Positions 16,381 to 25,010 of a DNA stretch of 39,736 nucleotides are shown piece after piece. Below the pieces are notes generated by a model, which saw only the letters and a program-made list of their open reading frames with translations, did no database searches and had not been told where the DNA came from. The stretch spans positions 1-39,736 of the forward strand of contig NZ_JAUXXP010000062.1 in NCBI RefSeq assembly GCF_030684895.1, in the 5' to 3' direction. The stretch's first letter is position 1; the number at the start of each line of letters is the position of its first letter. The stretch comes from Pseudomonas sp. (lineage in GTDB: Bacteria > Pseudomonadota > Gammaproteobacteria > Pseudomonadales > Pseudomonadaceae). The position numbers were made by a program, and so were the translations under genes.

Positions 16381-16971
16381 ATGAAAAAGACCTCAACCCG
16401 CGACAAACTGATTCACGCCATGGCCGATGCCCTGCAACGCAAGGGGCTGCATGGTGTTGGCCTGAGCGAGCTGCTGGAAATTGCTGGCGCGCCCAAAGGC
16501 AGCCTCTATCACCACTTCCCTGGCGGTAAAAGCGAGCTGGCGGTGGCGGCTATCGAGCATATCAGCCGGCATATCGACGGCCTGTTCACCCAGCTCTTTA
16601 CCCAGCAGCCGGACCCGCTCAAGGCGCTGCACAACTGGTTGCAAGGTGCACTACAGCAGCTGGAGAACAGCCAGTTCGAACGCGGTTGCCCGCTGGCCAC
16701 CATCGCCCTGGAAAGCGGCCCGGAAGATCTAGAGATTCGCGCCGCTCTGCAGCGCAGTTTTACCGCCGTGCGCCAGGCGCTGAGCGTGCAACTGCATGCC
16801 TACGGCTACCCCAGCGAGCAGGCGGATAACCTCGCCGCGCTGTTTGTCGCGCTGTATGAAGGCGGGCTGCTGCAAGCCCGCGTGGCCGGCAGCAGCGAGC
16901 CGCTCAAACGTGCCGCCACTGCCCTGTTCAACCTGACCCGCGAACAGTTTCCGGGAGGAGTCCGCCCATGA
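16381..16971 (+). CDS. TetR-family transcriptional repressor
   Basis: A 196-residue TetR protein. The DNA-binding domain covers about residues 5-55 with the helix-turn-helix GVGLSELLEIAGAPKGSLYHH followed by FPGGKSEL. The C-terminal ligand domain resembles the LmrA/YxaF-type group (GCPLATIALESGPE). It overlaps the next gene, an alpha/beta hydrolase, by the four bases ATGA, and a thioesterase follows, so it probably autoregulates a three-gene unit. A palindrome sits on its own promoter. The ATG has no Shine-Dalgarno and is expected almost at the 5' end of the transcript, suggesting leaderless translation. The inducing ligand is unknown. Confidence 0.88.
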   Translation: MKKTSTRDKLIHAMADALQRKGLHGVGLSELLEIAGAPKGSLYHHFPGGKSELAVAAIEHISRHIDGLFTQLFTQQPDPLKALHNWLQGALQQLENSQFERGCPLATIALESGPEDLEIRAALQRSFTAVRQALSVQLHAYGYPSEQADNLAALFVALYEGGLLQARVAGSSEPLKRAATALFNLTREQFPGGVRP

Positions 16972-17852
16972 GCCTCAATACCCCAGCCATCCTTAGCGAA
17001 AGCGTGCAGTTGCCGGCACTCGACGGTTATCCGCTCACCGCCATCCTGTATCACGCCCCGGAGCCGGTCGCGCAGCTGGTGATTGCCGGCGCCACCGGCG
17101 TGCCCCAGGGTTTCTACCGACGCTTTGCCGAGTATGCCGCGCAGCGCGGTTACAGCACCCTGACTCTGGACTACCGCGGCATCGGTCAATCGAAACCGGC
17201 CAGCCTACGTGGCTTTGCCATGGATTATCTGGACTGGGCGCACCTCGACTTGGCGGCCGCCGTCGACCAGCACCGTCACCCGCAACGACCGCTGTATATG
17301 GTCGGCCACTCCTTTGGCGGGCATGCCTTCGGCCTGCTGCCGAACCATGATCAGGTCCAGGGTTTCTACACCTTCGGCACCGGGGCCGGCTGGCATGGCT
17401 GGATGCCCAAGGCCGAGCAACTGCGCGTGCTGACCATGTGGCGGCTGATCGGCCCACTGCTGACCCGTTTTAAGGGTTACCTGGCCTGGAGCAAGCTGGG
17501 CATGGGCGAGGATTTGCCGCTGGGCGTATACAAACAGTGGAAACGTTGGTGCGGCTACCCGCGCTACTTCTTTGAAGACCCGCAGATGGCAGATCTCGCC
17601 GAGCGCTTCGCCCAGGTCAGCACGCCGATTATTGCCGCCAACGCGCTGGACGACCTGTGGGCACCGCCTGCCTCGCGCGATGCCTTTATGGCCGCCTACA
17701 GCGCAGCGCCCTATCAAGCACGCACCATCGACTCAGCTGCCGGCATCGGTGCCATCGGCCATATGGGCTACTTCCGCCCGGCCGCGCAGTCGTTGTGGGA
17801 TGAAACGCTGAACTGGTTTGCCGAATTACAGGCGCAGCGCCAGGCCGCCTGA
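16968..17852 (+). CDS. Alpha/beta hydrolase
   Basis: A 294-residue alpha/beta-hydrolase fold protein of the COG4757-like group. The nucleophile elbow is GHSFGG with Ser115; the likely acid is Asp in NALDDLWAPP, and the likely catalytic His is in IGHMGYFRP near the C terminus. The oxyanion region [18 protein letters not shown] is typical. No signal peptide is present, so it is cytosolic. It overlaps the TetR stop codon by four bases and uses a GGAGG Shine-Dalgarno inside that gene, so the two are translationally coupled. The substrate is unknown; the neighbouring thioesterase and repressor suggest detoxification or turnover of an ester or acyl compound. Confidence 0.85.
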   Translation: MSLNTPAILSESVQLPALDGYPLTAILYHAPEPVAQLVIAGATGVPQGFYRRFAEYAAQRGYSTLTLDYRGIGQSKPASLRGFAMDYLDWAHLDLAAAVDQHRHPQRPLYMVGHSFGGHAFGLLPNHDQVQGFYTFGTGAGWHGWMPKAEQLRVLTMWRLIGPLLTRFKGYLAWSKLGMGEDLPLGVYKQWKRWCGYPRYFFEDPQMADLAERFAQVSTPIIAANALDDLWAPPASRDAFMAAYSAAPYQARTIDSAAGIGAIGHMGYFRPAAQSLWDETLNWFAELQAQRQAA

Positions 17853-17880
17853 ATAGCCCCAAGCAAAGGAGGTTTCGCTG

Positions 17881-18288
17881 ATGAGCATGATCGCGCCGGG
17901 GTTTACCCCGCTATTTAGAAGCAGCCCCTTTCTTGATCTGCTCGGGCCGATCTACAACCAGCGCAGCGACACGGGCCTGGTGATTGGCCTGAGAGCCGAG
18001 GAGAAACACTGCAATGCGCGCGGTCTGGTGCATGGCGGCGTACTCAGCAGCCTGGCCGATGTGGCCTTGGGCTACAACAGCGCTTTCGCTCAGGAACCGC
18101 CCACACCCATAGTCACCAGCAGTCTGACCATCGACTACGCCGGCACCGCCAAACTCGGCGACTGGATAACCATCGAAAGCGATGTGCAGAAGGTCGGCAA
18201 AAGCCTGGCGTTTGCCAATTGCTACTTTGTGGTTGAGTCAGTACGGATTGCCCGCGCCAGCGCGGTATTTAGCGTGATCACGCGCTAG
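17881..18288 (+). CDS. PaaI-type hotdog-fold thioesterase
   Basis: A 135-residue single-domain hotdog protein. The signature HCNARGLVHGGVLSSLADVA contains the catalytic-site pattern GxxHGG..ss.aD of PaaI/4HBT thioesterases, which hydrolyse acyl- or aryl-CoA thioesters; the active unit is normally a tetramer. An excellent Shine-Dalgarno (AAAGGAGG) lies eight bases before the ATG, 28 bp downstream of the hydrolase gene, so it probably closes the TetR-hydrolase-thioesterase operon. The acyl substrate cannot be read from the sequence. Confidence 0.85.
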   Translation: MSMIAPGFTPLFRSSPFLDLLGPIYNQRSDTGLVIGLRAEEKHCNARGLVHGGVLSSLADVALGYNSAFAQEPPTPIVTSSLTIDYAGTAKLGDWITIESDVQKVGKSLAFANCYFVVESVRIARASAVFSVITR

Positions 18289-18398
18289 CTTCGGTAGGTC
18301 GAGAAGGGTAGCAGCCATGGATGGCAAGCCACAAAAACGTCGGGAGCGTTTTTGCGCGCAAGCCCCGGAGGGGTGAAGCGCATGGATGCGCTGAGCAC

Positions 18399-18425
18399 AA
18401 AAAAGAAAACCCCGCATTGCGGGGT
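18399..18425 (-). terminator. Minus-strand terminator without an upstream gene
   Basis: ACCCCGC (18409-18415) and GCGGGGT (18419-18425) form the stem. The adjacent A-rich run becomes TTTTCTTTTTT on the minus strand, so the terminator works leftward. No annotated minus-strand gene lies to its right before 19387. Confidence 0.65.
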
Positions 18426-18618
18426 CTTTGCAGACTGTTTGCTGACATCCTTGATCTGCTTGCCGTCCTGGCAGCTGTCCCACGTATCCCTGTTGCTAAA
18501 GTGCGCTTCCTGCGCGACGTCCATGGGCAGCAGACTAGTCGCCAACTGGTACCCGGCATAGTGGCGATCTGCAGCACGCCGTGTAAGCCATAGCCTACAA
18601 AGCGCCTTGACGAGTAAA

Positions 18619-18644
18619 ACCGAGCAAACGCTCGGCTTTATTTT
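18619..18644 (+). terminator. Plus-strand terminator upstream of the endonuclease-like gene
   Basis: CCGAGC (18620-18625) and GCTCGG (18630-18635) form the stem, followed by CTTTATTTT. It would end transcripts from the thioesterase operon or from an RNA encoded in the spacer. Confidence 0.7.
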
Positions 18645-18722
18645 GTGACGCAGGTCTTGTTAGACTCGATCTTGTCTTACAAAAACAACAGACCCCGTCA
18701 ACGGCGGTCATTGGGGCCACAC

Positions 18723-19379
18723 ATGCGCTCATTGCTTCTTGCCATCGGCTGCCTGGCAGCCAGCATCAGCCTACCCACCCTGGCCAACGGGCAAAATCAG
18801 CTTTCCGATCCCAAAGCCGCCGTGCAACTGTTCTGGAGCCAGCTTTACGGCCAGGGCGGCAGCACGCTGTACTGCGGCAAAGAATTCACCGAAGAAAGCG
18901 GCCAACTCAAGGCCAGCGCGATCTACAGCAGCAAGCAGCTGAAAAGCGCGCTGCGCTGCGTCACCGACCGCCAGTGCGGAATCATGAACCCGCGCTACGT
19001 CTATATGGCCTCCGACCTGCACAACCTCTACCCGGCGCTAACCCGCGTTGAACTGGTGCGGCGCAACGCGCAGTTCGGCGATCTGGATGACAGCGTGCCA
19101 AGCAAGTTCGCCGATATCGGCTGCGACATGAAAACCAGCTTCCAGCTGGTCGAGCCACGCGACGAGGCCAAGGGCAATGTGGCCCGGGCGATTTTCTACA
19201 TGCATGTTGAATACAACCTGCCCATCGTCGGCCAGGTGCAGATGTACAAGAAGTGGCACCAGATGGACCCACCGGATGCAGAGGAAAAGGCGCGCAACGA
19301 CAAGATTGCCAGCCTGCAAGGCACGCGCAACCGCTTTATCGACAACCCGGAACTGGTCGAACAGCAGATCAATAACTGA
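18723..19379 (+). CDS. Endonuclease I-family secreted protein lacking the catalytic Glu-His pair
   Basis: A 218-residue protein with a signal peptide (MRSLLLAIGCLAASISLPTLA). Its second half matches endonuclease I (EndA/Vvn): YMASDLHNLYPALTRVE, RRNAQFGD, CDMKTSFQLVEPRDEAKG, NVARAIFYMHVEYNLP, WHQMDPPDAEEKARND and LQGTRNRFIDNPE. In active members a Glu-His-(I/V)-x-P motif upstream supplies a Mg ligand and the general base. Here the aligned stretch reads KASAIYSSKQL, with Ser65-Ala66 in place of Glu-His. The Asn of the RRN motif (Asn115) is kept. The frame is unbroken, so this is substitution, not a frameshift. It may be an inactive binder or have changed chemistry. It converges with hutC, seven bases apart. 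Confidence 0.8.
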   Translation: MRSLLLAIGCLAASISLPTLANGQNQLSDPKAAVQLFWSQLYGQGGSTLYCGKEFTEESGQLKASAIYSSKQLKSALRCVTDRQCGIMNPRYVYMASDLHNLYPALTRVELVRRNAQFGDLDDSVPSKFADIGCDMKTSFQLVEPRDEAKGNVARAIFYMHVEYNLPIVGQVQMYKKWHQMDPPDAEEKARNDKIASLQGTRNRFIDNPELVEQQINN

Positions 19380-19386
19380 TGCGTGT

Positions 19387-20100
19387 TCAGCGCCGAGGTT
19401 TATGGCTGGAGCGCAGCTTATAGCGATCGCCCGGATGGATCAGCCGGGCGTAGCTGATCAGATGCTCATCTGACCAGGTTCGGCGGATCACACTCAGGCA
19501 CGGCGCGGCCACTTCGATAGCCAGCCAATCGGCCACCTGCTGATCCACCAGCACTGCCTCGACCACATGTTCGACATCGGAAATCGGACAGCTGCTGACC
19601 AGCACCTCGTTGGGCGTCTGCCGAGAGAAATCACTGTCCAGATAATGCGGCACCCAGCGCGGGTTGACGAAGCGGTCTTCCAGCTGGATCGGCACGCCAT
19701 CCTCGCGGTGCACCAGGATGCTGTGAAACACCTCGGCGCCCAGGCGCAGGCCCAGCCGCAGCGCCACCTCATCATCCGCCGCCAGCGCTTCACAGCGAAT
19801 AATGTCGTTGCTGTAGGCATGCCCACGGCCGCGCACCTCATTGGCGATATTCAGCACTTCATGCAGCGATGATTCGGCCTTGCGGTCGGTGACGAAGGTG
19901 CCGAGGCCGGCCTGGCGCAGCAGGTAGCCCTTCTGCACCAGATCGCGGATGGCCTTGTTGGCCGTCATCCGGCTGACCCCGAAATCCCGCGCCAGCTGCT
20001 CTTCCGGCGGAATCTGATGATTGACCGGGTAAGCGCCGCTGTGGATGCGCTCCAGCAGAAACGCTTCAATCGCCTTGTAGCGCGGGGTTGTACTGCTCAC
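19387..20100 (-). CDS. hutC: Histidine utilisation repressor HutC (GntR family)
   Basis: A 237-residue GntR/HutC regulator. The winged helix spans about residues 5-73 (PPEEQLARDFGVSRMTANKAI) and the UTRA ligand domain about 95-230. HutC represses hut operons and is released by urocanate. A GTG start at 20100 follows AAGGAGCC. It lies at the end of the hut gene run on the same strand as hutH, separated by about 210 bp containing two palindromic repeats, so it may have its own promoter. Operators of the TGTA-N2-TACA type that HutC recognises in pseudomonads occur at both hutI and hutD starts in this window. Confidence 0.92.
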   Translation of the reverse strand: MSSTTPRYKAIEAFLLERIHSGAYPVNHQIPPEEQLARDFGVSRMTANKAIRDLVQKGYLLRQAGLGTFVTDRKAESSLHEVLNIANEVRGRGHAYSNDIIRCEALAADDEVALRLGLRLGAEVFHSILVHREDGVPIQLEDRFVNPRWVPHYLDSDFSRQTPNEVLVSSCPISDVEHVVEAVLVDQQVADWLAIEVAAPCLSVIRRTWSDEHLISYARLIHPGDRYKLRSSHKPRR

Positions 20101-20156
20101 AGCGGCTCCTTGGGGTGGTCCCGATGCGCGGATAATAGCGCGTCAACACGCCGCAA

Positions 20157-20234
20157 CGTAGGGTGGGCAACGCTGTGCCTGCCCACCGTTGCAACACCTG
20201 CGCTGGTGGACAAGCCGCGCGTTGTCCACCCTAC
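20157..20234. repeat. CGTAGGGTGG intergenic palindromic repeat, copy 2
   Basis: CGTAGGGTGGGCAACG at 20157 and CGTTGTCCACCCTAC-type sequence ending at 20234 bracket an imperfect hairpin, related to 10025-10110. It lies between hutC and hutH. Confidence 0.7.
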
Positions 20235-20253
20235 CCACTGCGTATATCCCGAC

Positions 20254-20313
20254 GTAGCCCTGATGCAATCCGGGACGGGCCACACCCGAGCCCCCGGATT
20301 TCATCCGGGCTAC
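20254..20313. repeat. REP hairpin, GTAGCCCGGAT type, overlapping the hutH stop codon
   Basis: GTAGCCCTGATGCAATCCGG at 20254 pairs with CCGGATTTCATCCGGGCTAC ending at 20313. The TAG of the REP terminus at 20310-20312 (minus strand) is the stop codon of hutH. Confidence 0.8.
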
Positions 20314-21845
20314 GCCAGCGACGGCAATACCCCGCCCGGCAACAACGGGGTCAGCACGCGCTCGGCGAGCAGGGCATTGGCGGCCTCGATATCCGGAGCA
20401 AAGAAGCGGTCTTCTACGTAGAACGGCACCTGCGCGCGCAGGGCCTGACGTGCCTGTTCGAGCAGCGGCGAGCTTTTCAGCCCTTCGCGGAAATCCAGGC
20501 CCTGGCAGGCGCCCAGCCATTCGATGGCCAGCACACCACGGGTGTTGGCGGCCATTTCCCACAGGCGCTTGCCAGCAGCTGGGGCCATGGACACATGGTC
20601 TTCCTGGTTGGCCGAGGTCGGCAAGCTGTCGACGCTGTGCGGATGGGCCAGGGCCTTGTTCTCACTGGCCAGGGCCGCGGCGGTGACCTGGGCGATCATA
20701 AAGCCGGAGTTGACCCCGCCATTGGCCACCAGAAACGGCGGCAGCTGCGACATATGCTTGTCCATCATCAACGAGGTGCGCCGCTCACTCAGTGCACCGA
20801 TTTCGGCGATGGCCAGGGCGAGATTGTCGGCGGCCATGGCCACCGGCTCGGCGTGGAAGTTGCCACCGGAAATCACCTCGCCTTCGGCGGCGAACACCAG
20901 CGGGTTATCCGACACTGCGTTGGCCTCCACCGCCAGCACCTCGGCAGCCTGACGCAGCTGAGTCAGGCAGGCGCCCATCACCTGCGGCTGGCAACGCAGC
21001 GAGTAAGGATCTTGCACCTTGTCGCAGGCTTCATGGGAGCGCCCGACTTCGCTGCTGTCGCCGAGCAGATGACGATAGACCGCCGCCGCGTCGATCTGCC
21101 CGCGCTGGCCGCGAGCGGCATGGATGCGCGCATCAAAGGGCGCACGCGAGCCCAGCGCGGCTTCCACAGTCAGGCCGCCGCAAACGCTGGCCGCAGCGAA
21201 CAGATCCTCGGCCTCGAACAACCCGCGCAAGGCATAGGCAGTCGACACCTGGGTGCCGTTGAGCAGCGCCAGACCTTCCTTGGCCGCCAGGGTCATCGGC
21301 TGCAGACCAGCGATGGCCAGCGCTTCAGTTGCCGGCAGCCACTCACCGCGATAACGCGCCTGGCTTTCACCGAGCAGCACCAGCGACATATGCGCCAGCG
21401 GCGCGAGGTCGCCGGAGGCACCGACCGAGCCCTTGAGCGGGATATGCGGGTAGACCTCGGCGTTGATCAGAGCGATCAGCGCCTCGATCACCTGACGGCG
21501 AATGCCAGAGAAGCCGCGCGCCAGGCTGTTGACCTTGAGCAGCATGATCAGCCGCACCATGGCGTCGTCCAGCGGCGCACCGATGCCGGCGGCGTGCGAC
21601 AGCACCAGCGAGCGCTGGAGTTTTTCCAGATCCTCATTGGCGATGCGGGTCGAAGCCAGCAGGCCGAAACCGGTGTTGATGCCGTAAGCGGTGCGGCCCT
21701 CGGCGATGATGCCGTTGACGCAGGCGACACTGGCTTCGATGGCCGGGTAGGCCGACTCTGCCAACTTCAAGCGCAGCGGTGCCTGGTAGGCGGCGCGCAG
21801 TTGGGCCAGGGTCAACTGGCCAGGGTGTAGGATGAATAGACTCAT
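20310..21845 (-). CDS. hutH: Histidine ammonia-lyase HutH
   Basis: A 511-residue histidase that deaminates L-histidine to trans-urocanate, the first step of histidine breakdown. The MIO cofactor forms from Ala143-Ser144-Gly145 in [16 protein letters not shown], at the positions expected for pseudomonad HutH. The YGINTGFG region near residue 54-61 and [14 protein letters not shown] C-terminal motif are present. Its ATG overlaps the hutU stop codon (ATGA), and AAGGAGCC lies upstream, so translation is coupled. The TAG stop is supplied by the end of a REP hairpin. Length and motifs are normal. Confidence 0.96.
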   Translation of the reverse strand: MSLFILHPGQLTLAQLRAAYQAPLRLKLAESAYPAIEASVACVNGIIAEGRTAYGINTGFGLLASTRIANEDLEKLQRSLVLSHAAGIGAPLDDAMVRLIMLLKVNSLARGFSGIRRQVIEALIALINAEVYPHIPLKGSVGASGDLAPLAHMSLVLLGESQARYRGEWLPATEALAIAGLQPMTLAAKEGLALLNGTQVSTAYALRGLFEAEDLFAAASVCGGLTVEAALGSRAPFDARIHAARGQRGQIDAAAVYRHLLGDSSEVGRSHEACDKVQDPYSLRCQPQVMGACLTQLRQAAEVLAVEANAVSDNPLVFAAEGEVISGGNFHAEPVAMAADNLALAIAEIGALSERRTSLMMDKHMSQLPPFLVANGGVNSGFMIAQVTAAALASENKALAHPHSVDSLPTSANQEDHVSMAPAAGKRLWEMAANTRGVLAIEWLGACQGLDFREGLKSSPLLEQARQALRAQVPFYVEDRFFAPDIEAANALLAERVLTPLLPGGVLPSLA

Positions 21846-23524
21846 GCTCGGGCTCCTTGAGTGGCGCCAATCATAGGCAAGTCGAGGCCCTGCTCACGGG
21901 CGCAATCGACGGCAATGTCATAGCCCGCATCAGCGTGACGCATCACACCGGTGCCTGGATCGTTACGCAGCACGCGGCCAAGACGAGCACGGGCTTCCGG
22001 CGTGCCATCGGCGACGATCACCACGCCAGAATGCTGCGAGTAGCCCATGCCGACGCCGCCACCATGGTGCAGCGACACCCAGGTCGCACCGCCGGCGGTA
22101 TTCAGCAGGGCGTTGAGCAACGGCCAGTCGGAAACGGCATCGGAACCGTCTTGCATGGACTCGGTTTCGCGGTTGGGGCTGGCCACCGAGCCGGAGTCCA
22201 GGTGGTCGCGACCGATGACGATCGGTGCCTTCAGCTCGCCGCTCGCCACCATGTCATTGAAAGCCTGAGCCAGGCGTGCGCGGTCTTTCAGGCCGACCCA
22301 GCAGATACGTGCCGGCAGGCCCTGGAAGCTGATGCGCTCGCGGGCCATGTCCAGCCAGTTGTGCAGGTGGGCGTCGTCTGGGATCAGTTCCTTGACCTTG
22401 GCATCGGTCTTGTAGATGTCCTCCGGGTCGCCGGACAGCGCCACCCAGCGGAACGGGCCGATGCCCTGGCAGAACAGCGGGCGAATATAGGCCGGGACGA
22501 AACCAGGGAAGTCGAAGGCGTTGTCGACGCCCTCTTGCAGGGCCATCTGGCGAATGTTGTTGCCGTAGTCGAAGGTCGGCACGCCCATCTGCTGGAAGGC
22601 CAGCATGGCACGTACGTGCACGGCCATGGACTGCTTGGCGGCCTTGACCACCACGGCCTCCTCGGTCTTGCCGCGCGCCACGTACTCGTCCCAGCTCCAG
22701 CCGGCAGGCAGGTAACCGTGCCGCGGGTCGTGGGCGCTGGTCTGGTCGGTGACCATGTCCGGGCGTACGCCACGGCGTACCAACTCCGGCAGGATCTCCG
22801 CTGCGTTGCCGCACAGGGCAATGGACACCGCTTTGCCTGCGCTGCAGTACTTGTCGATACGCGCCAGGGCGTCGTCCAGATCGCTGGCCTGCTCGTCGAC
22901 ATAACGGGTCTTCAGGCGGAAATCGATACGCGATTGCTGGCACTCGATATTCAGCGAACAGGCGCCGGCCAGGGTCGCTGCCAATGGCTGCGCGCCACCC
23001 ATGCCGCCCAAGCCTGCAGTCAGTACCCACTTGCCCTTGAGGCTGCCACCGTAGTGCTGGCGACCGGCCTCGACGAAGGTTTCATAGGTGCCCTGGACGA
23101 TGCCCTGGCTGCCGATATAGATCCAGCTGCCGGCGGTCATCTGCCCGTACATGGCCAGGCCCTTGGCATCCAGTTCGTTGAAGTGCTCCCAGGTGGCCCA
23201 GTGCGGCACCAGGTTGGAGTTGGCCAAGAGCACGCGCGGCGCGTCTTTATGGGTCTCAAACACGCCAACTGGCTTGCCGGATTGAATCAGCAGGGTCTGG
23301 TTGTCTTCCAGGCGGGTCAGCACTTCGACGATCTTGTCGTAGCACTCCCAGTTGCGCGCGGCGCGGCCGATGCCGCCATACACCACCAGTTCCTTGGGGT
23401 TCTCGGCCACGTCCGGGTCGAGGTTGTTCATCAACATGCGCAGCGGCGCTTCGGTCAGCCAGCTTTTGGCGGTCAGCGTGGTGCCACGGGCGGCGCGGAT
23501 TTCGGTGTCACGGAAAAGGCTCAT
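21842..23524 (-). CDS. hutU: Urocanate hydratase HutU
   Basis: A 560-residue urocanase, which converts urocanate to imidazolone propionate with tightly bound NAD+. NAD-binding glycines are seen in [17 protein letters not shown], and conserved family stretches include [29 protein letters not shown] and the C-terminal [15 protein letters not shown]. The ATG at 23524 follows AAGGAGCC; a start seven codons earlier is less likely. It lies between the YjiH-type transporter gene and hutH, with the hutH start overlapping its stop codon. Confidence 0.96.
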   Translation of the reverse strand: MSLFRDTEIRAARGTTLTAKSWLTEAPLRMLMNNLDPDVAENPKELVVYGGIGRAARNWECYDKIVEVLTRLEDNQTLLIQSGKPVGVFETHKDAPRVLLANSNLVPHWATWEHFNELDAKGLAMYGQMTAGSWIYIGSQGIVQGTYETFVEAGRQHYGGSLKGKWVLTAGLGGMGGAQPLAATLAGACSLNIECQQSRIDFRLKTRYVDEQASDLDDALARIDKYCSAGKAVSIALCGNAAEILPELVRRGVRPDMVTDQTSAHDPRHGYLPAGWSWDEYVARGKTEEAVVVKAAKQSMAVHVRAMLAFQQMGVPTFDYGNNIRQMALQEGVDNAFDFPGFVPAYIRPLFCQGIGPFRWVALSGDPEDIYKTDAKVKELIPDDAHLHNWLDMARERISFQGLPARICWVGLKDRARLAQAFNDMVASGELKAPIVIGRDHLDSGSVASPNRETESMQDGSDAVSDWPLLNALLNTAGGATWVSLHHGGGVGMGYSQHSGVVIVADGTPEARARLGRVLRNDPGTGVMRHADAGYDIAVDCAREQGLDLPMIGATQGARA

Positions 23525-23564
23525 TAAGAGGCTCCTTATCAACAAATCGTCAGGTGTGGGCGGC

Positions 23565-24890
23565 TTACAGCCAGCCGATGTAGAGCGCCAGGTAGCCCAG
23601 CGGAATGCTGAACAACAGGCTTAAGAACGTGCGCTGCAGCCAGACCAGCAACAGGTCGCGCAGACGCAGGGGAATACGGGTGGCCAGCACGCAGGGAATC
23701 GAGGCAGAGAGAAACAGCACGCTGCTCACCGAGACGATGGCGGTGACGAACTTGACCAGCATGTCGGCGTCTTTCAGCAACATGGCCGGCAGGAACATTT
23801 CCGCCAGGCCGGAGGAAATAGCGCGGGCCACCTCCATCGGTTCATTCAGGCCAAACAGCCAGGTCAGCGGATAAAACAACACACCGAGGGCATCAAAGAC
23901 CGGGGTGTACTTGGCGGCGAGCAAACCAAGCAGGCCGACGGCGAGGATGCTCGGCAAGATCGCGGCGGTCATGCGCAGGCCATCAACAAAGGTCTCGCGC
24001 AGCGCGCTGAGCAGCGAGGGCGCACTGGCCGCCTGGCTCAGCCCTGCACGCCAGGCGCTGGCGATACGGCTTTCGCCTGCTTGCAACTGCGGCTCGGGAC
24101 GGCTTTCAGTAGGTAGACGCGACAACGGGTAGATGCGCGCGCTGACGGCGGTAACGGCAAAGGTCACCAGCATCGCGCTCCAGAAATACAGATTCCAGAT
24201 TTCCATCAGGCCAAGGGTCTTGGCGATGATCACCATAAAAGGCGCCGACACCGTGGAGAAGCCAGTGGCGATAATTGCCGCCTCGCGCACGCTGTAGTGG
24301 CCCTGCCGGTACATGCGGTCGGTGATCAACAGGCCCACTGAATAACTGCCGACGAACGAGGCTACCGCATCAATCGCCGACTTGCCCGGCGTACGCCAGA
24401 TCGGCCGCATCACCGGCTGCATCAGCACACCGACCAGTTCCAGCAGGCCGAAGCCGATCAGAAACACCAGGGCCAGCGCACCCAGCGGCACGATCAGCGC
24501 CAAGCTGAGCACCAGCTTGTCGAACAGAAACGGCAGCATGCCCGGCTGATAAAGCACCTCGGGGCCGACACGAAATAGATAGGCCACGCCGATCAGCAGA
24601 CCGAACACCTTGAGCACGCTGAATACCGTGCGCGTCAGGTCGCCGCGCCAGCTGCCGCTGAACCAGGGCTGCAGTGCGCCGTAGAGCATAAACAGCATGG
24701 CAATGGCGATCACCAGCGGCCGCGCATGGGTTTGCAGGGCGCTGGCAGCATGGTCGAGGAGGATGGTCGAACGGCCGCCGATTGCGAACGGCACAAAAAA
24801 GATCAGCAGACCGATCAGGCTGTAGCCGAGCAACCGGGCCAGGGCGCGACCCTTGGACACGCTGGCGAGCGCCGTAAGTTGTTCAGACAT
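23565..24890 (-). CDS. YjiH-family Gate-domain membrane transporter in the hut operon
   Basis: A 441-residue protein with about ten to eleven membrane segments of the YjiH/nucleoside-recognition (Gate) type. Two half-repeats are visible, at about 145-260 ([20 protein letters not shown]) and 300-440 ([20 protein letters not shown]). Members of this family lack a settled substrate. Its place between hutG and hutU, where other hut loci carry HutT-type histidine permeases or ABC systems, makes histidine, urocanate or another imidazole compound the best guess (inference). A 25-codon ORF with a good ribosome-binding site overlaps its start by eight bases, which could couple their translation. No known hut permease occurs elsewhere in the window. 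Confidence 0.8.
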   Translation of the reverse strand: MSEQLTALASVSKGRALARLLGYSLIGLLIFFVPFAIGGRSTILLDHAASALQTHARPLVIAIAMLFMLYGALQPWFSGSWRGDLTRTVFSVLKVFGLLIGVAYLFRVGPEVLYQPGMLPFLFDKLVLSLALIVPLGALALVFLIGFGLLELVGVLMQPVMRPIWRTPGKSAIDAVASFVGSYSVGLLITDRMYRQGHYSVREAAIIATGFSTVSAPFMVIIAKTLGLMEIWNLYFWSAMLVTFAVTAVSARIYPLSRLPTESRPEPQLQAGESRIASAWRAGLSQAASAPSLLSALRETFVDGLRMTAAILPSILAVGLLGLLAAKYTPVFDALGVLFYPLTWLFGLNEPMEVARAISSGLAEMFLPAMLLKDADMLVKFVTAIVSVSSVLFLSASIPCVLATRIPLRLRDLLLVWLQRTFLSLLFSIPLGYLALYIGWL

Positions 24891-24960
24891 GACGGCTCTC
24901 CGCGCGCGACAAACGGGGTGCCGGGCTGCTGCCGTAGCGGTGCTGGGTGAAGGGTGTCAT
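24883..24960 (-). CDS. Candidate 25-residue leader ORF overlapping the transporter start
   Basis: The ATG at 24960 follows AGAGGA at eight bases and opens a 25-codon frame (MTPFTQHRYGSSPAP then [10 protein letters not shown]) whose TGA overlaps the transporter ATG by eight bases. The peptide is basic, has two His and five Arg, and no membrane segment. It could be a translational-coupling leader or merely chance; the frame is short. A Crc-type AACAATAA motif lies just upstream of its Shine-Dalgarno, so control of this ORF may control the transporter. I do not recognise a family. Confidence 0.35.
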   Translation of the reverse strand: MTPFTQHRYGSSPAPRLSRAESRHV

Positions 24961-24978
24961 CTGTGCATTCCTCTGTAT

Positions 24979-24986
24979 TTATTGTT
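24979..24986 (-). promoter_or_regulatory. Crc/Hfq-type motif before the transporter leader
   Basis: On the minus strand the sequence AACAATAA (AAnAAnAA) lies nine bases before the AGAGGA ribosome-binding site of the small ORF. A Hfq/Crc complex bound here would repress transporter translation when preferred carbon sources are present. Motif match only. Confidence 0.45.
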
Positions 24987-25010
24987 GTCAGGGAAGAGGC
25001 CAAGTAGCGC

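Larger units (their letters stand above)
18289..18722. other. 434-bp spacer with three hairpins and no convincing gene
   Basis: No protein-coding gene is supported. It contains CAAAAACG/CGTTTTTG (18332-18339 with 18347-18354), a terminator facing the minus strand at 18399-18425 and one facing the plus strand at 18619-18644. Between the two terminators, about 190 bp has open frames on the minus strand that run through the terminator without a stop, so they are not credible genes. The segment could encode a small RNA or be the decayed end of a lost gene. Confidence 0.5.

Noticed and set aside
18278..18577. Minus-strand frames of 86-99 codons in the spacer before the endonuclease-like gene
   Set aside because: They run straight through a strong terminator hairpin without a stop and lack a start signal.
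20163..21830. Open frame of about 555 codons on the plus strand opposite hutH
   Set aside because: Mirror frame of a GC-rich gene. Its predicted protein has the Gln/His/Arg-rich composition of antisense frames, and hutH is certain.
21857..23527. Long plus-strand open frame opposite hutU
   Set aside because: Antisense shadow of hutU with no start signal or recognisable domain.
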